From the NCBI RefSeq assembly GCF_003675855.1, contig NZ_RCIH01000012.1:21395-85394 (forward strand): a stretch of DNA of 64,000 nucleotides. The letters are read 5' to 3'. Source of the stretch: Halostella salina (GTDB lineage: Archaea > Halobacteriota > Halobacteria > Halobacteriales > Natronoarchaeaceae). Below, in pieces: positions 46,939-55,000 of the stretch. The notes below the pieces were generated by a model. That model was not told where the DNA came from. It made no database searches and saw only the letters and a program-made list of their open reading frames with translations. How positions within the stretch are numbered: position 1 is the first letter of the stretch; each line of letters starts with the position of its first letter. Position numbers and translations under genes: made by a program.

Positions 46939-47481
46939 TTAGCTGCTGGCCTCACCGGGTTCTGTCGTCGGCGTGAGAAAGTCCCATTCGCGGATGGCGA
47001 AGCCGACGATTTCGATGCGCCGTTGGAGGTGTTCCCACTCGTGGGCGATTTTACGGCGTCTGTCTTCTTCGTCGGCGTCGAGACCCTCCTCGGCGAGCGT
47101 TCCGCGAAGCTGGTTCGGTGACTCAACGTCGAATTCGTCCTCCCAGTCGCGGATCTGCGCCTTCATGTCGGCGAGACGGTCCGTGAGCTCCTCGACAGTG
47201 TGTCCGCTGTCCCGGAGGCGCATCGCCTCCTGCATCGCCTGACGCCGGTAATCGGGGTAGTACGTAGTGTGCGTCCCGCTGTCGTCGCGATGGAGGATCC
47301 CGTCGTCGACGAGCCGTTTGAGGACACGCTTGGTCGGCTCGTGTGACCAGCCCGCTTCAGAGGCGATCCAGTTGACCGTGCGCGGCTCCGACAGCTGTCG
47401 GGCGACCATCCGGACCCGATCTTCACCTGTGGTTTGGCTGTCCATGATTCCTTCCTCGGAACTCGATTCGTCTTCGGTCAT
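46939..47481 (-). CDS. Winged-helix regulator of an integrative element
   Basis: The 180-aa protein has an N-terminal winged helix (VNWIASEAGWSHEPTKRVLK, then LVDDGILHRDD), and a C-terminal coiled-coil (ELTDRLADMKAQIRDWEDEF). It resembles haloarchaeal HTH proteins annotated DUF7342, a family name I give from memory. ATG 47481 (MTEDESSSEE) or internal MDSQTTGED could be the start. It is the first gene of a regulator-unknown-integrase operon. Confidence 0.72.
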   Translation of the reverse strand: MTEDESSSEEGIMDSQTTGEDRVRMVARQLSEPRTVNWIASEAGWSHEPTKRVLKRLVDDGILHRDDSGTHTTYYPDYRRQAMQEAMRLRDSGHTVEELTDRLADMKAQIRDWEDEFDVESPNQLRGTLAEEGLDADEEDRRRKIAHEWEHLQRRIEIVGFAIREWDFLTPTTEPGEASS

Positions 47482-47873
47482 ACGTTACCGTTCACGCTCT
47501 ATCCAAATATAGATTGAGGTCCTTCGTTCTATATCGAATTACTATATTCCGCCAGTTCTTCGACGTAGGTGAGCGGAACCACAGCAAATTCGAAGTCCGG
47601 TCTCAGTACCTCTACCTCGGGGGAAGCACCGTCGTGAGGCGATTGCAGCATTAGTGTACTTCAAAGTAGTCGTGATTATTGGCATAATCAGGACCCCTTG
47701 TAGTATTCGAGCCATCGGGAGAATTCGGGGGTATAGAGTCTTTTAACGCTGGAACTCCACATTACAGTAGAATGTATGTCGTATATCGGTATACAAGATC
47801 TCGGCCTCGCTCCACCACAAGTTCGGGATCTATATTTCTACAAACCACCAATCAGAAGACACTAAGTCGAAAC
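47482..47873. other. Intergenic region, no gene seen
   Basis: About 390 bp between the integrase operon and the module 2 regulator. It is AT-richer than neighbours, for example near 47500-47545 and 47765-47850. TATAGATTG-like sequence near 47505 could be the operon promoter. No coding frame or repeat was recognised. Confidence 0.4.
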
Positions 47874-49511
47874 TCACTCGTAATGGGTTGTCGACGTGTT
47901 TGCCCTTTCGAGCAGCGCTGAGAGGATTTTCCGCTGGCCAGCCCGGAGATGTTGTGTGAGTGTTTGACGACTGACTCCGAGCTTTTCCGCCACTTCGGAA
48001 GTATCGTGTTCGCGGGGCCGCTCAAAGTACCCGTTAAAGTATGAGAGTTCGAGTGCGCGGCGCTGTTTGACCGTCAGCGACGCGAGTGGGTCCGACCGCT
48101 GTGGTTGCTGCGTGACCGTCTTGGCACTGCGGACCGAGCGGACGCTCGCGTCGGGGTAGGTTTCGGTGACCGCGTCAACGAGAGTCCGCATCTCGGTTTC
48201 GTCTTGGCCGACGACTGTAATCGAGACGCCGCCGTGGTCGGCCATTACATCGACGATGCGGCCACCATGGTTGCTCAGCACCGTCTCGGGTGTTGGTAGT
48301 TTGACCTCAATTTCACATCGGGGTGGCTCTTCGACTTGGGTGACCGTCCAGTCTGCGACAGCGTTGAGTCCGGAAACGGAATCGCGGATATCTGAAGCAG
48401 TTATCCCCTTCGCACGCAAAACATACAACAGTGTGTTTGCCCTCGGAACTGTCGTCAACACAGTCAACTTCGATGAATCAGGAAGGACGTGGTCAACGGC
48501 GACAAGTGGGATGCTTTCGTCACGGAGGTCGAACTCGATTGCAACGGGCGTTGGCGAGAGTAATGATTCGCGCCACTCGGTTGAACGCAACGCGTAGCCG
48601 ATGGTCTCGCCGTATTCTTCGAGCAACACCACCGATTCGGGGTCGAATCCGGGCGTCGAGCTGTAAACCGCCAGCACGCCGACGGTCGCCCCATCGTGTG
48701 TGAGTGGGACCGCCGCGGTGCTCGCGAGACCGGCTTCGGCGGCATCCGTCCGCCACTCCGCCGTCGTTGTCGCACTCTCCACGTCCGTAATGACGTGTGG
48801 CTCCGCGTTGGCGAGTGCGACCAGTGCCGGCTCGCTTCCGCTCTCCGGTGATGTTCCCGGTTCGATTGCGGCGTCGACGTACTCGTCAATTCCGGCTACG
48901 GCACGCGGAACGATCCCGTCCCCGCGACCAGTCGTGCCCAGCCAGGCCCCATCGTAGTTCCGTTCCCGCACGAGGTGGGAACAGAATTGTTGAAGCAGTT
49001 CCTCCCGGGAGGACGTCGACGTCACGATATCAAGCATCGCGTCCTTGCTCCGACGTTCGCGAGCGAGGGCCTGTCGGGTCCGGTAGGATTCGACGGCCTG
49101 TTCGATGCGGCGTGCCAGCAGGTCGTTGCGCCCGCCCAACGACCGCTTTGGGATGTAGTCGGTCACTTCATTTCCGATGGCCTCGCTGGCGACCGACTCG
49201 CTGCCTTGGCCAGTGATGAGCACAAATGGTCTGTCGTCACCCTGATCGCGGAGGTCAGCGAGGAGGTCAAGTCCGGTCGCGGCTTCGAGCTGGAAGTCAC
49301 ATACTACACAATCTGGATCTATCTCGGTGATGGTCGACGAGGCAGTCTCGATGTCGGTTGCCGTCCTGACTACAAAGGACTCTCGCTGGTGGTCGAGTAT
49401 CTCTGCAGTCGAACTCACCCACGTCTCGTCGTCGTCTATCAACAGGACGCAGATATCCGTGTGGTCGACTACAGACTCACCAGTCGCCGATTTCCCATTC
49501 ATTTCACTCAT
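47874..49511 (-). CDS. Receiver-GAF-HTH_10 regulator (module 2, BAT-like)
   Basis: The 545-aa paralogue of the regulator at 32757 has receiver motif CVLLIDDDET and phospho-Asp in DCVVCDFQLEAATG (about residue 72), the shared receiver end RPFVLITGQGSESVASEAIG, a GAF sensor (about 165-320) and C-terminal HTH_10 (LTVKQRRALELSYFNGYF, SRQTLTQHLRAGQRKI). ATG 49511 overlaps the stop of a 28-codon frame by ATGA. It diverges from the 7TM kinase at 49706. By position it probably receives phosphate from that kinase and activates the surface-protein operon; this is inference. Confidence 0.9.
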   Translation of the reverse strand: MSEMNGKSATGESVVDHTDICVLLIDDDETWVSSTAEILDHQRESFVVRTATDIETASSTITEIDPDCVVCDFQLEAATGLDLLADLRDQGDDRPFVLITGQGSESVASEAIGNEVTDYIPKRSLGGRNDLLARRIEQAVESYRTRQALARERRSKDAMLDIVTSTSSREELLQQFCSHLVRERNYDGAWLGTTGRGDGIVPRAVAGIDEYVDAAIEPGTSPESGSEPALVALANAEPHVITDVESATTTAEWRTDAAEAGLASTAAVPLTHDGATVGVLAVYSSTPGFDPESVVLLEEYGETIGYALRSTEWRESLLSPTPVAIEFDLRDESIPLVAVDHVLPDSSKLTVLTTVPRANTLLYVLRAKGITASDIRDSVSGLNAVADWTVTQVEEPPRCEIEVKLPTPETVLSNHGGRIVDVMADHGGVSITVVGQDETEMRTLVDAVTETYPDASVRSVRSAKTVTQQPQRSDPLASLTVKQRRALELSYFNGYFERPREHDTSEVAEKLGVSRQTLTQHLRAGQRKILSALLERANTSTTHYE

Positions 49512-49594
49512 CGGTCTGGTCTCGTGTTCACGAAACGCTCGTTGGGTGTCAGTTGTACCCGTGTTCCCGGGTGGCTGTGCGACAGACCATACAT
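49508..49594 (-). CDS. Possible 28-aa leader ORF coupled to regulator 2
   Basis: The frame MYGLSHSHPGTRVQLTPNER runs to TGA 49508-49510, which overlaps the regulator ATG by 4 nt. Its ATG lies 26 nt after the element at 49621-49640, at the expected leaderless start. The peptide has no recognised family. It may be a leader peptide rather than a stable protein. Confidence 0.4.
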   Translation of the reverse strand: MYGLSHSHPGTRVQLTPNERFVNTRPDR

Positions 49595-49620
49595 GCTAGT
49601 ACAGACTGGGCCGACGGGGA

Positions 49621-49640
49621 ATAAACCCACCACCAGCGTA
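49621..49640 (-). promoter_or_regulatory. Module element before regulator 2
   Basis: On the minus strand the sequence is TACGCTGGTGGTGGGTTTAT. It overlaps a perfect 16-bp palindrome ACCAGCGTACGCTGGT at 49632-49647, so a dimeric regulator could bind across its start. Distance to ATG 49594 is 26 nt. Confidence 0.62.
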
Positions 49641-49705
49641 CGCTGGTTGTCTGCGGTGTTTGGCATCCCCAAGTCTAATCATAAGCGAACCAGCAACTTT
49701 TCATC

Positions 49706-51379
49706 GTGGCACTCGATCCCTATTTCGTCGGCACGATACAGGCCGTCGCTGGGGCCGTCGCCTTGCTTTTCGTATGGATCGGGTACAGGAACCGGGACAA
49801 GTCGGGAAGCTGGAGCTTCGTCGTGTTCACACTCGGTGTGTTCCTGTGGGCCACCGGACTGGCTGGGGACAATTTCACCGCCGGTTTCGGTCCTTCGTTT
49901 CTGGCGTACAGAACTGCCCTGCTGGGTGTGGAACTCGCGGCCATCGGCTGGCTGTTGCTCGCGATGGAAATCACGGGGCGAGGAACCCTCACGGGCCGCC
50001 TGCTGGCGGTCCTCGGTGGCTGGTTGGTCGTGATGCAACTCCTGATCTGGACGAACCCGGCCCAGTTTGTGTTCGGTTCCGGAACTGCGTTGGACGATGT
50101 ACTGTTGCGTCCCGAACCGAACCTCGGGTTCTGGCTGCACGGCGGCGTGAGCTATCTCCTTGCGGTCGTTTCGATCGGGCTGCTGGCGGGGGATGCCCTC
50201 CTGTCGACGGGTGCCAGGCGGACCCAGAACGCCCTGCTCGCGCTCGCCGCCGTCCCGATCATCGTCTCGAATCTCGTGACGGTGGCCGATATCGTGCGCT
50301 ACGACCTCTCGCCGTTCGGGTTTCTCGTCTCCGCGTTCGTGTTCGCGGTAGTTCTGTACCGGGGGCAGTTCTTGGATATCGTGCCCGTCGCGCGCCGGAC
50401 CGCGATGGAGCAGATGACCGACGCCGTAGTGACACTCGATGAGGACAACCGCGTCATCGACTGCAACGGAACTGCACGGCGGCTGTTCGATGTCGGTGAC
50501 GACTGGTTCGGTCTGGCAGTGCGAGCGTTTTTCGACCCGCTCGGGCCAGCCATCGACCAGCACCTTGAAGACAGCGCCGACAACGAGCGGGAACTGTCGG
50601 CGACCGTCGACGGCGAAAAGCGACATTTCACGCTGACGATATCACCCATCGGGGACGATTTCGAGCGCGGGCGGGTCCTCGTCTTGCACGACATCACCGC
50701 CCAGAAGCGCCGCGAGCGCGAACTCGAGCGCAAAAACGAGTTCCTCGACGAGTTCGCCAGCGTCGTCAGTCACGACGTGGCTACACCACTGGGCGTCGTC
50801 GAGAACAAGGCCAGACTCATCGAGATGACCGGTGACACGTCACACGCCGAAGACATCTACGACGCGACGACGCGAGTCCAGAGCCTGATCGATCAACTGG
50901 AGGAGCTCGCACGCCAGGGCAAGCGCGTGGGTGACGTGGAAGCGGTCGAGTTTGAGGCCGTGGTCCGCGAGGCGTGGCGAACCGTCGAGTCGCCATCCGG
51001 ATCGCTGACTGTCGAGTCGACAGCCACCATCGAAGCCGACCGCGACCGGCTGCGGCAGCTCCTCGAAAACCTGCTGTCTAATGCCGTGGAACACGGTGCA
51101 GGCGAGACCGAACCGGTCAGTATCACCGCGGGTGTCCTCTCCAATGGATTCTACGTCGCCGACGACGGTCCGGGCATTCCTGAATCGGACGCCGACGCGG
51201 CGTTCGAGCGCGGCTTCACCACCGGCAGCGACACTACCGGCCTCGGCCTGGCCATCGTCCGTCGCATCGTCGACGGTCACGGCTGGGTCGTTGAGATGAC
51301 CGAGAGCGAGGACGGCGGTGCACGCTTTGAGATCACCGGCGTCTCCGTCTCCGTCTCCGTCTCCGACGACCAGTCGTAA
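49706..51379 (+). CDS. 7TM-PAS sensor histidine kinase (module 2)
   Basis: The 557-aa kinase starts at GTG 49706, about 28 bp after TATA-like TAATCATA, so probably leaderless. About seven membrane helices (residues 5-225) match the N-terminal 7TM histidine-kinase domain of haloarchaea. A PAS follows (about 230-335; VVTLDEDNRVIDCNGTARRL), HisKA with His in SVVSHDVATPLG (about 355), and HATPase_c (NLLSNAVEHGA about 455, DDGPGIPE about 486, GLGLAIV about 512). The C-terminus ends VSVSVSVSDDQS, encoded by four GTCTCC repeats. It diverges from the BAT-like regulator. Confidence 0.93.
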   Translation: MALDPYFVGTIQAVAGAVALLFVWIGYRNRDKSGSWSFVVFTLGVFLWATGLAGDNFTAGFGPSFLAYRTALLGVELAAIGWLLLAMEITGRGTLTGRLLAVLGGWLVVMQLLIWTNPAQFVFGSGTALDDVLLRPEPNLGFWLHGGVSYLLAVVSIGLLAGDALLSTGARRTQNALLALAAVPIIVSNLVTVADIVRYDLSPFGFLVSAFVFAVVLYRGQFLDIVPVARRTAMEQMTDAVVTLDEDNRVIDCNGTARRLFDVGDDWFGLAVRAFFDPLGPAIDQHLEDSADNERELSATVDGEKRHFTLTISPIGDDFERGRVLVLHDITAQKRRERELERKNEFLDEFASVVSHDVATPLGVVENKARLIEMTGDTSHAEDIYDATTRVQSLIDQLEELARQGKRVGDVEAVEFEAVVREAWRTVESPSGSLTVESTATIEADRDRLRQLLENLLSNAVEHGAGETEPVSITAGVLSNGFYVADDGPGIPESDADAAFERGFTTGSDTTGLGLAIVRRIVDGHGWVVEMTESEDGGARFEITGVSVSVSVSDDQS

Positions 51380-51414
51380 CTGGACCGGCGCAGTTCTGAT
51401 GCGTTTGGCTACTA

Positions 51415-51755
51415 CGTGAATCGCCTCGGGGTCGAGCCCCGAGGCTTCCCGTTTCCACGACGTGACTTGCAGACACGGACTCGAAGTGAGTCGTGTCCGT
51501 AGCGGTCACAGTCTCCACGGGCGTGTCTTCGGGCCATCCCAGCCCTAATTCAGAAAAGCCTCTCTGTAAGACGTTCATCGCTGCATTCGCGTCCCTGTCC
51601 GTCTCAAATCCACACGGCGGACAGGAGTGTTCTCTGACCCAGATGGATTTCGCTGTCTCCACACCGCACGACGCGCATTCTTTGGTCGTGCCTCTGGCTT
51701 CGACTTGGACGACGTGACAGCCGTACAAGTCGGCTTTGTATTCGAACAGGGTGAT
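51415..51755 (-). pseudogene. TnpB C-terminal remnant
   Basis: On the minus strand FITLFEYKADLYGCHVVQVE, then CASCGVETAKSIWVREHSCP and DRDANAAMNVLQRGFSELG form a TnpB zinc-ribbon and final RuvC motif. The N-terminal three quarters are missing. The right-end hairpin GCCTCGGGG...CCCCGAGGC is kept at 51423-51445. It fills most of the gap between the kinase and the next promoter, where module 1 has only 85 bp. Confidence 0.8.
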
Positions 51756-51785
51756 GAATATAATATATCTAATAATTATTTACCG

Positions 51786-51805
51786 CATGCTGGTATGCTT
51801 GTTAT
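51786..51805 (+). promoter_or_regulatory. Module element before giant gene unit 2
   Basis: CATGCTGGTATGCTTGTTAT aligns with the other three sites without gaps, with TTAT at the same place. It is 26 nt before ATG 51832. AT-rich TATAATATATCTAATAATTA lies just upstream at 51757-51776. Confidence 0.6.
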
Positions 51806-51831
51806 CCAGATAGCGACGAGTCAGACAGGTA

Positions 51832-52065
51832 ATGAGAGTGGCACTCTGGCGTCGGGAGCCAGCAGGGCAACGAACTTGCTTGATACAAATGCAACTGTTC
51901 AGGACTGTTCAATCGGGGGAGTTCTCGGTGAATGGTTTCGCTGCACCAACAGTCTCGGTACGAGCCGTGGCTGCATCGAACCTTCGAGACGCGAATCCGA
52001 TGCATGTCACTGGTTTACTTCCGGGAGGAACACCGATGAATCCGCCAGTAGGGGTGGACCAATGA
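51832..52065 (+). CDS. Possible small leaderless gene coupled to giant gene 2
   Basis: A 77-codon frame (MRVALWRREPAGQRTCLIQM...) starts where the 51786-51805 promoter would begin a leaderless transcript. It ends in an ATGA overlap with the giant gene. The protein has no recognised family and is not clearly similar to the 119-aa frame of module 1. Position and coupling are the evidence; it might be only a leader ORF. Confidence 0.42.
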   Translation: MRVALWRREPAGQRTCLIQMQLFRTVQSGEFSVNGFAAPTVSVRAVAASNLRDANPMHVTGLLPGGTPMNPPVGVDQ

Positions 52066-55000
52066 CAACCCGCTGGCGTCGACACCGGGGATTACTCGTC
52101 GTGTTGCTGACGGTTGGACTGGTGTTTGGCGGGATGGCGGTTCTGCCAGGATCGGTAGCCGCTCAAGAGCAGTTTGCAGACGGCAACGGCTCCGATACCG
52201 ATCCCTACGAGATCGCAAACTGGACGCACCTCGATAACGTCCGCGATGACCTGAGTGCGAACTATACTCTCGTGAACGATCTCGACGAGTCGACCGACGG
52301 CTACGACGAGGTGGCCAATTCGACGGCCAACGGCGGCAACGGGTTCGACCCGATTGGTGATGCTAACACTGTGTTTTCAGGGACGTTCGATGGCGACAAT
52401 CACACGATTTCTAATCTTTCTATCGACAGAAACACCAATAACGGGCAGACTCCTGTCGGACTCTTTGGCAGTGTCATTTCTGCCACAATCGAGAATGTGG
52501 GTGTTGAGAACGTGGATATAGACAGTACTGGTGACGATGCCAGTGGCGGATTGGCCGGATTTGTCCAGGGTGGAACGATACGTGAAACATATGTGACCGG
52601 CAGTGTCGTGGGCGAAGGTATCGATGGCGGATTGGTCGGCTACCACGCCCTCGGTACGATACACGAGTCGTATGCGACTGCGAGTGTTGATGGCTCATCT
52701 GATGTTGGCGGACTCGTCGGCCGAAGCGGTTCCGGGAGTACAATACGTGAGTCGTATGCGACCGGTAGTGTCAGTGGCTCTTCTGATATTGGTGGGCTCG
52801 TTGGGGACGGTTCTGGCACTGTCGAAGATTCCTATTGGGATACAGAGTCGACGGGACAGAGCAATGGCGGTGGCGGAACCGGACTAACGACCGCAGAGAT
52901 AACCGGCGCGAACGCCACTGACACCATGGCTGGCTTCGCGTTCACCGATACGTGGCACGCAACTGCTTCCTATCCCGATCTCGCGTGGCAGGATACTGAT
53001 CCATTCTACGGCGTGACCATCGAAGACACGAACACACCAGTGAGCGAAGGCGAGACGCTCACCGTGATCGCCAACGTCACTAACTGGGCTGCCGACGGTA
53101 GCCCACAGTCGATCACGCTGACTGACACCGGATTCAGCACCGAACAGCAAGACAGCGAGTCAGTGAGCCTCACGAGCGGCGAGAACACAACAGTCCAACT
53201 CGATTGGGACACCTCTGCTGACGACACCGGCAGTGGCGATCTGACTGTCGCCAGCGAGAACGACACAGATACTGAGTCAGTGACCTTTGAGGAATCGGCC
53301 TTCTTCGAGGTAAACATCACCGATACGAACGATCCGGTGATCGAGGATGAGACGCTTGCAGTGACGGCGAACGTGACAAACACTGGTGATGCGGAAGCCA
53401 CACAGACAATCAACCTCACCGACACTGGCTTCACCAATAGTGAGCAGGATTCAGTCGATGTGACCCTTGATGGTGGGGAATCCAACGACTCGGTTGCTCT
53501 CACATGGGAAACAACGACCGGTGACGCTGATACCGGCGATATCACCGTCGCTAGTGAGAATAATACTGACACTGAGTCGGTGACCATCGAAGAACGGTTC
53601 GCCGCCGGCGACGGCAGCGACGGCAATCCCTATGAGATTACCAACTGGGATCAGTTCGACAACGTCCGCAATGATCTGAGTGCGAACTTCACGCTCGGAG
53701 CCGATCTCGACGAGTCGACTGACGGCTACGATGACGTAGCAAGTGCGAGCGCGAACGGCGGCAAGGGCTTTGACCCCATCGGACAGTCGGATGCGTTTAC
53801 GGGAGCCTTCGACGGGAACGGAAACGAGATCAGCGGGCTGACGATCAACCGCACGAGCACGGATAGCGTAGGACTGTTCAGTGACGTGGGTACGGATGCA
53901 ATAGTCGCCAATCTGACAGTACGGAACGCTGACGTGACCGGTCAGAACAATGTCGGAATACTGGCGGGCGAACACCGAGCGACGCGAACTATCGAGAACG
54001 TTACGGTCGAAGGAACCGCGAACGGCACCGATAACGTCGGCGGGCTGGTCGGCTCCAACACGGGCAAGATTACAAGCTCGTCTTCGGTTGGCACCGTCAA
54101 CGGTACCGACAATGTTGGCGGGCTAGTCGGCGAAAATCGTGGCACGGTCATCGACTCGTATGCGACCGTTGGAATTGACGGTTCCGAGAAGGTGGGCGGT
54201 CTCGTCGGATTCAACAACAACGGTGACATCGAAAAATCGTATGCGACCGGCACGGTCAACGGCTCCAATCTCGTTGGCGGTCTCGTTGGGCGAACCAGTG
54301 CCGGTAACATCACTGGATCGTATGCAACTGGCGATGTTAACGGCCAATCCAAAGTGGGGGGCCTCACCGGGAGCAATTTCCTCGCCAGTGATATCACTGA
54401 CTCGTATGCGACCGGCGATGTCAACGGTTCTAATTTCGTTGGCGGTCTCGTTGGTGAAAATGATATCAGTACTGTCACCAACTCGAACGCGACCGGCGAC
54501 CTCAACGCCTCCAACAATGTGGGCGGCCTCGTCGGTACTAATGATGGTGCAACAGTCAATCAGTCGTATGCAACAGGTGCTGTGAACGGCTCCTCGGAGG
54601 TCGGCGGCCTGATCGGGCAAAACACCGACAGGGAGCAATTGTTTGTCTCTCCCAATTATAGTGCGACAGTCAGCAATACCTATGCGACTGGCCCGGTCAC
54701 AGGCTCGGGGACGGCAATCGGTGGACTCGTCGGCAACAACACTGTGGCCAACAGTGCCGAAACCGTCGTGAACAAGTCGTACGCAATCGGCGAGGTTGAT
54801 GCGGAAGGTGCGACGAACGTCGGCGGTCTCGTCGGTGCGAACAGTGGCGGCGCGACCGTCGAGGACGCCTACTGGAACACCGAAACCACCACCCTGTCCA
54901 GTTCTACCGGGAGTCCAGACGCGAACGGATTGACGACCAGTCAACTCAAAGGAAACGAGAGCCTCACCGGGTTCGACTTCGGGTCCACGTGGGCAGTGGT

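Noticed and set aside
49591..49601. ACATGCTAGTA as a fifth copy of the module element
   Set aside because: No TATA-like sequence at the required spacing on either strand.
51627..52061. Upstream extension of giant gene 2
   Set aside because: It would cover TnpB debris and the promoter and bury the signal peptide.
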